The notes under the pieces are model-generated. The model had not been told where the DNA came from. It ran no database searches and was given only the letters and a program-made list of their open reading frames with translations. Position numbers and translations under genes: made by a program. Shown here in pieces: positions 1 to 8,632 of a DNA stretch of 64,000 nucleotides (the stretch's first letter is position 1; each line of letters starts with the position of its first letter). The stretch lies in contig NZ_QEQL01000003.1 in NCBI RefSeq assembly GCF_003097135.1, positions 372,001 through 436,000 on the forward strand, given 5' to 3'. The DNA comes from Pseudomonas sp. URIL14HWK12:I12 (GTDB lineage: Bacteria > Pseudomonadota > Gammaproteobacteria > Pseudomonadales > Pseudomonadaceae).

Positions 1-1559
1 TACTTCTTGCGAATCACGGCCTTACCGCTAGGCGCGAGCGAGGCGTTGAAGTCCGGCAGCTCCTTGAGCAGGTAAGCACAGGCCTTCAGCAGCAGTGGCA
101 GCACGGTGAGCTTCACGCCCGCCTTCTCGGCCACGGCCTTCTGAGCGACGCGGAAGGCTTCCAGCTCGGTGATGTCAGCCTGGTCGAACTGGGTCACGTG
201 AGGCACGTTCAGCCAGCTGCGGTGCAGGTTGGCGGCGCCGACCTGCATCAGGCGGGTCATCGGCACTTCTTCGATTTCACCGAAGCGGCTGAAGTCCACG
301 GTCGGAATCGGCGGAATGCCAGCACCACCGGTAGGCGCGGCGGCGGAGGCGGCAGGCGCCTCTTTGGCTTTGCTCATGATGGCTTTGACGTAGGCCTGTA
401 CGTCTTCCTTCAGCACGCGGCCGTGAGGGCCGGTCGCGCTGACCTGAGACAGATCTACGCCGAACTCGCGAGCCAGCTGGCGAACCGCCGGGCCTGCGTG
501 CACCTTGGCACCTGGCTTGGCCGAAGCGCCTGCGTGTACATGCTCGGCCGGCACTTCAGCCTTGGCAGCAGGTGCCGGGGCCTTGGCAGGTTCCGCGGCA
601 GGGGCAGCGGCCTGAGCCGGTTGCGCGGCTGGTGCTGCGCCTTGCACTTTGAGCTTGAGAATCAGGTCACCTGTGCCGACCTCATCGTCGAGCTTGGCGA
701 TCACGCTCTCCACCACGCCTGCGGCAGGCGAAGGGATCTCCATGCTGGCCTTGTCGGACTCCAGAGTGATCAGCGATTGATCGGCCTCTACGGTGTCGCC
801 CGCCTTGACCAGCACTTCGATGATCTTGGCCTTGCCCGAGGAGCCGATGTCCGGAACCTTGATTTCCTGAACGCTGGCAGCTGCAGGCGCCTGGGCGGCC
901 TGCGGCGCTGCCGGTGCAGCAGCAGGTGCCTGGGCCGCTTCGGCTTTCGGGGCCTGCTCGGCCGCGGGGGCTGCTGCCCCAGCGGCGCCTTTGAGCACCA
1001 GGATCAGGTCGCCGGTACCGACTTCATCGTTGAGCTTGACGCTGATGCTCTCGACCACGCCGGCGGCAGGAGACGGGATCTCCATGCTGGCCTTGTCGGA
1101 TTCGAGCGTGATCAGCGACTGGTCGGCCTCGACCGTGTCGCCGACCTTGACCTGGATCTCGATCACTTGGGCCTTGCCCGAGGAGCCGATGTCCGGAACG
1201 TTGACGTTCTGCGGGGCGGCATTGCCTGCGGCCGGCGCGGGCGCAGCAGCAGGTTTTTCCTCGGCCTTGGGCGCCTCGCTGGCCGCCGGGGCGGCCTCGG
1301 CGGCGGGCGCAGCGGCTTCGCCAGCGCCTTCGGCTTCCAGCTCGATCAGGTCATCGCCTTCCTTGAGGCGGTCACCGATCTTTACCTTGATGGCCTTGAC
1401 CACGCCGGCTTTGGGCGCGGGCACTTCCATGCTGGCCTTGTCGGACTCCAGCGTCACCAGGCTCTGCTCGGCTTCGATGCGGTCGCCGACCTTGACCTGG
1501 ATTTCAATGACTTCACCCTCACCGCTGCCGATGTCGGGTACGCGTATCAGTTCGCTCAC
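1..1559 (-). CDS. aceF: Dihydrolipoamide acetyltransferase (pyruvate dehydrogenase E2), 3' end outside window
   Basis: E2 core of the cytoplasmic pyruvate dehydrogenase complex; passes the acetyl group from E1 to CoA on swinging lipoyl arms. About 519 codons are visible and the C-terminal catalytic end is cut off by the window edge. Three lipoyl domains are readable at about residues 1-77, 119-192 and 231-305, each with the lipoylation motif ESDKASME. Ala/Pro-rich linkers separate them. A peripheral-subunit binding domain follows at about 346-385, then the start of the acyltransferase domain. The start is a GTG at 1559 (reads SELIRVPDIG), preceded by AAGGAGA. It lies 11 bp after the aceE stop, so the two genes are one operon. 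Domains 2 and 3 are nearly identical, also at DNA level. Confidence 0.96.
   Translation of the reverse strand, partial: MSELIRVPDIGSGEGEVIEIQVKVGDRIEAEQSLVTLESDKASMEVPAPKAGVVKAIKVKIGDRLKEGDDLIELEAEGAGEAAAPAAEAAPAASEAPKAEEKPAAAPAPAAGNAAPQNVNVPDIGSSGKAQVIEIQVKVGDTVEADQSLITLESDKASMEIPSPAAGVVESISVKLNDEVGTGDLILVLKGAAGAAAPAAEQAPKAEAAQAPAAAPAAPQAAQAPAAASVQEIKVPDIGSSGKAKIIEVLVKAGDTVEADQSLITLESDKASMEIPSPAAGVVESVIAKLDDEVGTGDLILKLKVQGAAPAAQPAQAAAPAAEPAKAPAPAAKAEVPAEHVHAGASAKPGAKVHAGPAVRQLAREFGVDLSQVSATGPHGRVLKEDVQAYVKAIMSKAKEAPAASAAAPTGGAGIPPIPTVDFSRFGEIEEVPMTRLMQVGAANLHRSWLNVPHVTQFDQADITELEAFRVAQKAVAEKAGVKLTVLPLLLKACAYLLKELPDFNASLAPSGKAVIRKK
690..1210. repeat. Internal direct repeat inside aceF (lipoyl domains 2 and 3)
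   Basis: The stretches around 690-868 and 1032-1210 are near-copies about 342 bp apart. For example, the run gggatctccatgctggcc begins at 733 and again at 1075. They encode lipoyl domains 3 and 2. The first lipoyl domain is clearly more diverged. This looks like an intragenic duplication kept similar by recombination. Confidence 0.8.
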
Positions 1560-1570
1560 AGTGCGTCTCC

Positions 1571-4219
1571 TTAGCAGTCCAGCGGGTTGCGTTTTTCCGG
1601 GTCGATCCCGAACTTGGTAATGGCCTCGGCCACGACCTTGCGCTCGATCTCGCCACGGTCGGCCAGCGCTTCGAGCGCGGCCAGTACGACCCAACGGCGG
1701 TCTACTTCGAAGAAATCACGCAGCTTGCGGCGGCTGTCGCTGCGGCCGAAGCCGTCGGTGCCCAGCACTTTGTATTCCTTGACCGGTACCCACTGGCGAA
1801 TCTGCTCAGCGAACAGCTTCATGTAGTCGGTGCTGGCCACGACTGGGCCCTTGCGGCCACCCAGGCACTGCTCGACGTAGCTCTGTTTGGGCTCCTCGCC
1901 CGGGTGCAGGCGATTGCTGCGCTCCACGGCCAAGCCGTTGCGGCGCAGCTCGTTGAAGCTGGTGACGCTCCATACATCGGCACCGACGTTGTAGTCGTTG
2001 CGCAGGATCTTGGCTGCTTCACGCACTTCGTTGAGGATGGTGCCGCAACCGAGCAGCTGCACGTGGTGTGCCGCCTCGCGCTTGTCTTCCTCGAGCAGGT
2101 ACATCCCTTTGATGATGCCTTCCTCTACCCCTTCCGGCATGGCCGGCTGCTGGTAGTTCTCGTTCATCACGGTGATGTAGTAGTAGATGTTTTCCTGCTT
2201 CTCCATCATCCGGTAGGTGCCGTCGCGCATGATCACCGCCAGCTCGTAGGCGTAGGTGGGGTCATAGCTGCGGCAGTTGGGGATGGTGCTGGCCAGGATG
2301 TGGCTGTGGCCGTCTTCGTGCTGCAGGCCTTCGCCATTAAGCGTTGTGCGCCCGGAGGTGCCGCCCAGCAGGAAGCCGCGGGTCTGGCCATCGCCAGCCG
2401 CCCAGGCCAGGTCGCCGATACGCTGGAAGCCGAACATCGAATAGAAGATGTAGACCGGCAGCATCGGGGTGTTGTAGTTGCTGTAGGCAGTACCGGCGGC
2501 GATGAACGAGGAGAACGCACCCGCTTCGTTCAGGCCTTCCTGAAGGATCTGGCCGTCTTTCTCTTCGCGGTAGTACATGACCTGGTCACGGTCGACCGGC
2601 TCGTACAGTTGGCCGACAGGGGAGTAGATACCCAGTTGGCGGAACATGCCTTCCATGCCGAAGGTGCGAGCTTCGTCGGCCAGGATCGGCACGATGCGCT
2701 TGCCCAGTTCCTTGTCTTTGACCATCGCTGCCAGGATGCGCCCGAACGCCATGGTGGTGGAGATTTCGCGGTCGCCCGAACCGTCGAGAACCGACTTGAG
2801 GATCTCCAGCGGCGGGGTCGGGATGCTGACAGTGCCGCGGTTGCGTTGCGGCAGGTGGCCGCCCAGCTTCTCGCGGCATTTGCGCAGGTATTTCATTTCC
2901 GCGCTGTCTTCGGCAGGGCGGTAGAACGGCAGCTCTTCGAGCTGGGAGTCGTTCAGCGGAATGTCGAAGCGATCGCGGAATTTCTTCAGCGACTCGATAT
3001 CGACCTTCTTGGTGTTGTGCGCGGTGTTCTTGCCTTCGCCGGCACCGGTGCCATAACCCTTGATGGTCTTGGCCAGGATGACGGTTGGCTGGCCTTTGTG
3101 GTTGACCGCCTGGTGGTATGCGGCATAGACCTTGTACGGGTCGTGGCCACCACGGTTGAGTTTCCAGATCTCGTCGTCGGAGAGGCTCTCGACACGCTTG
3201 AGCAGCTCAGGGTCGGCACCGAAGAAGTGCTTGCGCACATAGGCGCCGTCTTTGGCCTTGTAGTTCTGGTATTCGCCGTCGATGGCTTGATCCATGCGGC
3301 GCTGCATGCGGCCGTCGTGGTCCTGGGCGAACAGCGGGTCCCACATGCGGCCCCAGATGACCTTGTTGACGTTCCAGTTGGCGCCGCGGAACACGCCTTC
3401 GAGTTCCTGGATGATCTTCGCGTTGCCGCGAACCGGGCCGTCGAGGCGCTGCAGGTTGCAGTTGATGACGAAGATCAGGTTGTCGAGGTTCTCGCGGCCG
3501 GCCAGCGAAATGGCGCCAAGGGTTTCCGGCTCGTCGGTTTCACCGTCACCGATGAAGCACCAGACCTTCTGTTTGCCAGCGGGGATGAAGCCGCGGTTTT
3601 CCAGGTACTTCATGAAACGCGCCTGGTAGATCGCGGTGATCGGGCCAAGGCCCATCGACACGGTCGGGAACTGCCAGAAGTCGGGCATCAGGTGCGGGTG
3701 CGGGTACGACGACAGGCCCTGGCCGTCGACTTCCTGGCGGAACTTGAGCATCTGCTCTTCGCTCAAGCGGCCTTCGAGGAAGGCGCGAGCGTAGATGCCA
3801 GGCGAGGCGTGGCCTTGGTAGTAGATCAGGTCGCCGCCGTGCTCTTCGGTGGGGGCCTGGAAGAAGTAGTTGAAGCCGATGTCGTACAGCGTGGCACTGG
3901 ACGCGAAGGTGGAGATGTGACCGCCCAGGTCAGGGTCCTGCATGTTGGCGCGCATGACCATGGCCAGCGCGTTCCAGCGCACGATCGAGCGGATGCGGCG
4001 TTCCATGAACAGGTCGCCGGGCATGCGCGCTTCGCGTGTGACCGGAATGGTATTGCGATAGGGCGTAGTGATGGCATAGGGAAGCTGGGAGCCGGTCCGG
4101 GTGGCCAGTTCGCCCATGCGGGTCATCAGGTAGTGAGCGCGGTCTTCGCCTTCTTTGTCGAGAACCGACTCCAGGGCGTCCAGCCATTCCTGGGTTTCGA
4201 CGGGATCGAGGTCTTGCAT
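1571..4219 (-). CDS. aceE: Pyruvate dehydrogenase E1 component, homodimeric type
   Basis: Thiamine-diphosphate-dependent decarboxylation of pyruvate and acetyl transfer to the E2 lipoyl arm. The protein is 882 aa, the usual length for the gammaproteobacterial homodimeric E1. The TPP-binding motif GDGETDEPE followed about 25 residues later by NCNLQRLDGPV is visible, as are the GLGPI and HEDGHSH segments. I chose the ATG at 4219 (MQDLDPVETQEW) because family members begin there and GGAG sits 7 nt upstream. An in-frame ATG at 4294 would add 25 residues but has no good ribosome site. The gene is first in an operon with aceF. Two operator-like palindromes lie upstream. Confidence 0.97.
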   Translation of the reverse strand: MQDLDPVETQEWLDALESVLDKEGEDRAHYLMTRMGELATRTGSQLPYAITTPYRNTIPVTREARMPGDLFMERRIRSIVRWNALAMVMRANMQDPDLGGHISTFASSATLYDIGFNYFFQAPTEEHGGDLIYYQGHASPGIYARAFLEGRLSEEQMLKFRQEVDGQGLSSYPHPHLMPDFWQFPTVSMGLGPITAIYQARFMKYLENRGFIPAGKQKVWCFIGDGETDEPETLGAISLAGRENLDNLIFVINCNLQRLDGPVRGNAKIIQELEGVFRGANWNVNKVIWGRMWDPLFAQDHDGRMQRRMDQAIDGEYQNYKAKDGAYVRKHFFGADPELLKRVESLSDDEIWKLNRGGHDPYKVYAAYHQAVNHKGQPTVILAKTIKGYGTGAGEGKNTAHNTKKVDIESLKKFRDRFDIPLNDSQLEELPFYRPAEDSAEMKYLRKCREKLGGHLPQRNRGTVSIPTPPLEILKSVLDGSGDREISTTMAFGRILAAMVKDKELGKRIVPILADEARTFGMEGMFRQLGIYSPVGQLYEPVDRDQVMYYREEKDGQILQEGLNEAGAFSSFIAAGTAYSNYNTPMLPVYIFYSMFGFQRIGDLAWAAGDGQTRGFLLGGTSGRTTLNGEGLQHEDGHSHILASTIPNCRSYDPTYAYELAVIMRDGTYRMMEKQENIYYYITVMNENYQQPAMPEGVEEGIIKGMYLLEEDKREAAHHVQLLGCGTILNEVREAAKILRNDYNVGADVWSVTSFNELRRNGLAVERSNRLHPGEEPKQSYVEQCLGGRKGPVVASTDYMKLFAEQIRQWVPVKEYKVLGTDGFGRSDSRRKLRDFFEVDRRWVVLAALEALADRGEIERKVVAEAITKFGIDPEKRNPLDC

Positions 4220-4329
4220 GGCTTGCTCCAGGGCGGAAAGGCCACCAGAATCGGATGGCCTGAGTTTGCGACTGGCCTTGTGGGCAGACGACATGAATTC
4301 TTGGATTACCGGAGGTTGGCCCGGCGGGC

Positions 4330-4344
4330 TGTAGTTTTACTACA
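4330..4344. promoter_or_regulatory. GntR/FadR-subfamily operator-like palindrome, copy 1
   Basis: TGTAGTTTTACTACA is a perfect 6-bp inverted repeat around TTT and matches the FadR-subfamily consensus TNGTNNNACNA. It lies 111 bp upstream of the chosen aceE start. E. coli aceEF is controlled by a GntR-family pyruvate sensor (PdhR), so a comparable regulator is likely here. That is inference; no regulator gene is in the window. Confidence 0.65.
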
Positions 4345-4381
4345 AATCAATTCGGTTTTCATGTTTGGCGGCGACACGGGC

Positions 4382-4396
4382 AGTAGTAAAACTACA
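4382..4396. promoter_or_regulatory. GntR/FadR-subfamily operator-like palindrome, copy 2
   Basis: AGTAGTAAAACTACA has the same core as copy 1 in reverse orientation (GTAGT-AAA-ACTAC). It is centred 52 bp from copy 1, close to five helical turns, so two dimers could bind the same face of the DNA. Confidence 0.6.
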
Positions 4397-4506
4397 GGGA
4401 TCTAGCCCATTTGCCTTCAAAGGCTTGTGAGAATAATCGATCCCGTGGCTCAAAAATAAGTCAGCAAGCGGGTATTCTTGATGATTTCTGCCAGGTTTCA
4501 TTCTTC

Positions 4507-4532
4507 TCGAACAATATTTCACTTTTGTTCGA
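4507..4532. repeat. Inverted repeat in the aceE-glnE intergenic region
   Basis: TCGAACAA at 4507-4514 is repeated as TTGTTCGA at 4525-4532, a perfect 8-bp inverted repeat with an AT-rich 10-nt centre, 71 bp before glnE. It could be an operator or a leader hairpin for glnE. The whole 4220-4602 gap (383 bp) otherwise holds only the divergent aceE and glnE control regions. Confidence 0.45.
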
Positions 4533-4602
4533 CATGTAGCTCGGGCACTACCTCCTTCTTTCTCACTGCAATTGCCGGATTCTGCGGCTCCAAGGATAGA
4601 CC

Positions 4603-7527
4603 ATGAGCCAGCCGACTGTGATACCGCTTCCCGCTGCTCTTGATGATCTGGCCCATGCTCATCGCAGCGAGTTCATTTCTATGCTGGGGCAAGCCGCCGA
4701 AGGGTTCGATGAAGCGTTCTGGCACGCTTTCGACCGGGTGACGGCCTGCAGCGACTTCGTCGTCGAGCAGATCCGCCGCGCCCCAGCGCTGCTGCCCGAG
4801 CTGGTTGCCAGCGCAGACCTCAGCCGTGCTTTCGCCGCCGGTGAGCTGCGGGCCCAGGTGCACGCAGCGGTAGCCACGGCCCAGACCGAGGAGCAACTCG
4901 GCCAGGTGTTGCGCCAGCAGCGCGCGCGCCAGCAAGTGCGCATCGTATGGCGTGATATCACCCGTGCCAGCGACCTGGGGCAAACCTGCCGAGACTTGAC
5001 CGAGCTTGCCGATGCCTGCATAGACGAGGCCTACCAATGGCTCTACCCACGCCACTGCCAGCAGTTCGGCACCCCCACCGGCCGGCGCAGCGGCGAGCCA
5101 CAGCACATGATCGTACTGGGCATGGGCAAGTTGGGCGCCGGCGAGCTGAACCTGTCTTCGGATATCGACCTGATCTTCGCCTACCCCGAGGGCGGCGAAA
5201 CCGAGGGCGTGAAGCGCGCGCTGGACAACCAGGAGTTCTTCATTCGCCTGGGCCAGCGCCTGATCAAAGCGCTGGACCCGGTTACCGTCGACGGCTACGT
5301 GTTTCGCGTCGACATGCGGCTGCGCCCCTATGGCTCGGCCGGTGCGCTGGTACTGAGCTTCAATGCGCTGGAACAGTATTACCAGGACCAGGGGCGCGAC
5401 TGGGAACGCTACGCGATGATCAAGGCCCGCGTGGTCGGGGGTGATGCCAAGGCCGGTGCGCAGCTGCTGGAGATGCTGCGCCCGTTCGTCTATCGCCGCT
5501 ATCTGGACTTCTCCGCCATCGAAGCGCTGCGCACCATGAAGCAGTTGATCCAGCAAGAGGTGCGGCGCAAGGGAATGGCCGAGAACATCAAGCTGGGCGC
5601 CGGCGGGATCCGCGAAGTGGAGTTCATCGCCCAGGCCTTCCAGCTCATTCACGGTGGGCGCGACCTGAGCCTGCAGCAGCGGCCGCTGCTCAAGGTGCTG
5701 GCAACATTGGAAGGGCAGGGCTACCTGCCTGCGGCGGTGGTCGCCGAATTGCGCCAGGCGTATGAATTCCTGCGTTATGTAGAGCATGCCCTTCAGGCGA
5801 TCGCAGACCGGCAGACGCAAATGCTGCCAGCCGACGAGCGAGACCAGTTGCGCGTGGCGGTGATGCTCGGCTTTGCCGACTGGGACGGTTTTCATCGTCA
5901 GTTGGCGCATTGGCGCGAGCGGGTCGCCTGGCATTTCGGCCAAGTGATCGCCGACCCGGATGAGGACGGGAACGCCACGGTGGATGAGCCGGTGGGCGGT
6001 GAGTGGATGCCGCTGTGGCAGGATGCCCAGGCCGAGCAGGACGCGTGCCGGCAGTTGGAGGAGGCCGGCTTCACCGACCCAGGCAGGGCTTTCCGGCAGC
6101 TGGCCGATCTGCGCAACAGCCATCTGCTGCGTGCTGCCCAGCGCATAGGCAGGGAGCGCATCGATGCGTTCATCCCGCGGCTGCTGGCGCAGGCTGTGGC
6201 GCTGGGTGAGCCGAACCTGTTGCTGGACCGCGTATTGCCGCTGGTCGAGGCCGTTACCCGCCGCTCGGCCTACCTGGTGTTGCTCACCGAGAACCCAGGG
6301 GCCCTGCGCCAGTTACTGGTGCTGTGCGCCGCCAGCCCCTGGATCGCCGAGCAGATCGCGCGCTACCCGCTGCTGCTCGATGAGCTGCTCAACGAAGGCC
6401 GCTTGTTCAGCCCCCCGCAGGCTCCAGAGCTCAAGGCCGAGCTGCGCGAGCGGCTCACGCGCATTCCAGAAGATGACCTGGAACAGCAAATGGAGGCGCT
6501 GCGCCACTTCAAGCTGGCGCACAGCCTACGGGTGGCGGCCTCTGAAATCGCCGGCACCCTGCCCTTGATGAAGGTCAGCGACTACCTCACCTGGCTGGCC
6601 GAGGCGATTCTGGAGCAGGTACTGGCCCTGGCCTGGCGCCAGACAGTGGCGCGCCACGGCGTGCCGCTGCGCACCGATGGCCGGGCTTGTGAGCCGGGGT
6701 TCATCATCGTGGGTTATGGCAAGGTCGGCGGTATCGAGCTGGGCCATGGCTCGGACCTGGACCTGGTATTCATCCACGACGGCGACCCGCAGGCCGAGAC
6801 CGATGGCGACAAGCCCATCGACGGTGCACAGTTCTTCACCCGCCTGGGCCAGCGCATCATTCACCTGATCACCGCGCAGACCAACTCCGGCCAGCTCTAT
6901 GAGGTGGACATGCGCCTTCGCCCCTCCGGCGCGGCAGGGTTGCTGGTCAGCTCGCTGGGTGCCTTCGAGCGTTATCAGCAGCAAGAGGCCTGGACCTGGG
7001 AGCATCAGGCGCTGGTGCGCGCCCGGGTGCTGGTGGGCGATGCGCAAGTGGGGGAAGGCTTCGAGCGGGTGCGGGCCGGTGTGCTGGGCAAACCCCGTGA
7101 TCTGGCGACGCTGCGCGCGCAGGTAAGCGAGATGCGCACCAAGATGCGTGACAACCTTGGCACCCGTGCCAGCAGCGCCGGGCGGGGCAGCAATGCCTTC
7201 GACGCGGCGGTGCCCTTCGACCTCAAGCAAGACGCCGGTGGTATCGTCGATATCGAATTTATGGTGCAATACGCGGCCCTGGCGTGGTCTGGCGCGCACT
7301 CCGAGCTGCTGCGCTACCCCGACAACATCCGCATTCTCGAAGGTCTCGAAGAGGCCGGGTTGTTGCCGGCCAGCGATGCCGTGCTGCTGCGCGAAGCCTA
7401 CAAGGCCTACCGCGCCGCAGCCCACCGGCAGGCCCTGCAGAAGGCGCCCTCGGTGGTGCCAGGGGACCAGTTCGCGGCCGAGCGCCGCGAGGTGATGCGG
7501 ATCTGGGCCGGGCTCGGCCTGGGTTAG
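4603..7527 (+). CDS. glnE: Bifunctional glutamine synthetase adenylyltransferase/adenylyl-removing enzyme
   Basis: Adds or removes AMP on the regulatory tyrosine of glutamine synthetase under control of PII and glutamine, in the cytoplasm. The protein is 974 aa. Two nucleotidyltransferase modules are visible, each with a GxGKxG...SDxDLxF signature. The N-terminal one (adenylyl-removing half) is GMGKLGAGE with SSDIDLIF at about residues 170-190. The C-terminal one (adenylylating half) is GYGKVGGIE with GSDLDLVF at about 703-725. The ATG at 4603 follows AAGGAT. The gene is divergent from aceE and ends in a strong intrinsic terminator. Confidence 0.97.
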   Translation: MSQPTVIPLPAALDDLAHAHRSEFISMLGQAAEGFDEAFWHAFDRVTACSDFVVEQIRRAPALLPELVASADLSRAFAAGELRAQVHAAVATAQTEEQLGQVLRQQRARQQVRIVWRDITRASDLGQTCRDLTELADACIDEAYQWLYPRHCQQFGTPTGRRSGEPQHMIVLGMGKLGAGELNLSSDIDLIFAYPEGGETEGVKRALDNQEFFIRLGQRLIKALDPVTVDGYVFRVDMRLRPYGSAGALVLSFNALEQYYQDQGRDWERYAMIKARVVGGDAKAGAQLLEMLRPFVYRRYLDFSAIEALRTMKQLIQQEVRRKGMAENIKLGAGGIREVEFIAQAFQLIHGGRDLSLQQRPLLKVLATLEGQGYLPAAVVAELRQAYEFLRYVEHALQAIADRQTQMLPADERDQLRVAVMLGFADWDGFHRQLAHWRERVAWHFGQVIADPDEDGNATVDEPVGGEWMPLWQDAQAEQDACRQLEEAGFTDPGRAFRQLADLRNSHLLRAAQRIGRERIDAFIPRLLAQAVALGEPNLLLDRVLPLVEAVTRRSAYLVLLTENPGALRQLLVLCAASPWIAEQIARYPLLLDELLNEGRLFSPPQAPELKAELRERLTRIPEDDLEQQMEALRHFKLAHSLRVAASEIAGTLPLMKVSDYLTWLAEAILEQVLALAWRQTVARHGVPLRTDGRACEPGFIIVGYGKVGGIELGHGSDLDLVFIHDGDPQAETDGDKPIDGAQFFTRLGQRIIHLITAQTNSGQLYEVDMRLRPSGAAGLLVSSLGAFERYQQQEAWTWEHQALVRARVLVGDAQVGEGFERVRAGVLGKPRDLATLRAQVSEMRTKMRDNLGTRASSAGRGSNAFDAAVPFDLKQDAGGIVDIEFMVQYAALAWSGAHSELLRYPDNIRILEGLEEAGLLPASDAVLLREAYKAYRAAAHRQALQKAPSVVPGDQFAAERREVMRIWAGLGLG

Positions 7528-7537
7528 AGTGATGGCA

Positions 7538-7572
7538 GCGGCCGGTGAATGAACAGCCGGCCGCGCTTTTTT
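7538..7572 (+). terminator. Intrinsic terminator of glnE abutting waaF
   Basis: GCGGCCGG (7538-7545) pairs perfectly with CCGGCCGC (7557-7564) across an 11-nt loop, followed by GC and six T (7567-7572). Only nine bases separate the T run from the waaF ATG at 7582. Confidence 0.85.
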
Positions 7573-7581
7573 GGAAAACCC

Positions 7582-8631
7582 ATGAACATTCTGATCATCG
7601 GGCCCAGTTGGGTCGGCGACATGGTAATGGCCCAGACACTGTTCCAGTGCCTGAAGCAACGCCACCCCCAGTGCCAGATCGACGTGCTCGCACCCGAGTG
7701 GAGCCGGCCGATCCTCGAACGCATGCCAGAGGTGCGCCGGGCCTTGAGTTTTCCACTCGGCCACGGCGTGCTCGATCTCGCCACGCGCCGGCGTATCGGC
7801 CGGTCACTCAAAGGGCAGTACACCCAGGCGATCCTGCTGCCCAATTCGCTCAAGTCTGCGCTGGTGCCGTTCTTCGCTGGCATTCCCAAGCGCACTGGCT
7901 GGCGAGGCGAGTTTCGCTACGGGCTGCTCAACGACGTGCGCACGCTCGACAAAAGCCGCTACCCGCTGATGATCGAGCGTTTCATGGCGCTGGCATACGA
8001 GCCCGGTGCGCCGCTGCCGCAACCTTATCCCCAGCCGCGCCTGCGCATCGAGCCTGAAAACCGTGACGCGGCGCTGGCCAAATTTGGCCTGGAGCTGGAC
8101 CGCCCGGTACTGGCGCTGTGCCCCGGTGCCGAGTTCGGCGAAGCCAAGCGCTGGCCGTCAGAACACTATGCCTCGGTGGCCGAGGAGCGCATTCGCCAGG
8201 GCTGGCAGGTCTGGATCTTCGGGTCGCAAAAGGACCACGCCGTCGGCGAGGCCATTCAGGAGCGCCTGATCCCGGGCCTGCGTGAGGAAACCGCGAACCT
8301 CTGCGGCGGCACTTCATTGGCCGAGGCGATCGACCTGATGGCCTGCGCCAAGGCGGTTGTGTCCAACGATTCGGGCCTGATGCACGTGGCCGCCGCGCTG
8401 AATCTGCCGCTGGTGGCCGTCTACGGCTCCACTTCGCCCGGTTTCACCCCACCGCTGGCCGACCAGGTCGAAGTGGTGCGGCTGGGGCTGGACTGCAGCC
8501 CATGCTTCGACCGTACCTGCCGCTTCGGCCACTACAACTGCTTGCGCCTGCTCGACCCGCAACGCGTCATCGAGGCCCTGCGCGGGCTCGAAGGGCCGGA
8601 GCCGGTCAACGTTCTGGCGGAGGTCGACTGA
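7582..8631 (+). CDS. waaF: ADP-heptose:LPS heptosyltransferase II
   Basis: Transfers the second L-glycero-D-manno-heptose onto heptose I of the LPS inner core at the cytoplasmic face of the inner membrane. The protein is 349 aa, GT9 family. It has an N-terminal NILIIGPSWVGDMVMAQ motif and a C-terminal nucleotide-sugar region with NDSGLMHVAAAL. The ATG at 7582 was chosen over one at 7549 because the family begins at MNILIIGPSW and the earlier ATG lies inside the terminator loop. It opens the LPS core operon, with one base between its stop and the waaC start. Confidence 0.96.
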   Translation: MNILIIGPSWVGDMVMAQTLFQCLKQRHPQCQIDVLAPEWSRPILERMPEVRRALSFPLGHGVLDLATRRRIGRSLKGQYTQAILLPNSLKSALVPFFAGIPKRTGWRGEFRYGLLNDVRTLDKSRYPLMIERFMALAYEPGAPLPQPYPQPRLRIEPENRDAALAKFGLELDRPVLALCPGAEFGEAKRWPSEHYASVAEERIRQGWQVWIFGSQKDHAVGEAIQERLIPGLREETANLCGGTSLAEAIDLMACAKAVVSNDSGLMHVAAALNLPLVAVYGSTSPGFTPPLADQVEVVRLGLDCSPCFDRTCRFGHYNCLRLLDPQRVIEALRGLEGPEPVNVLAEVD

Positions 8632-8632
8632 C

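Noticed and set aside
690..1210. Direct repeats in aceF considered as a mobile or CRISPR-like repeat
   Set aside because: They are in frame and encode two lipoyl domains, a normal E2 feature.
198..1574. A 458-codon plus-strand frame with Gly/Arg/His-rich repeats opposite aceF
   Set aside because: The apparent repeats are the reverse of the lipoyl-domain duplications, not an independent protein.
1904..4405. An 833-codon open frame on the plus strand opposite aceE
   Set aside because: It mirrors the aceE codons; high third-position GC leaves the antisense frame open. The translation is low-complexity, rich in Val, Ala, Arg and His, with no recognisable domain.
4519..6123. A 534-codon minus-strand frame opposite glnE
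   Set aside because: Antisense shadow of the well-supported glnE; no ribosome site and no family resemblance.
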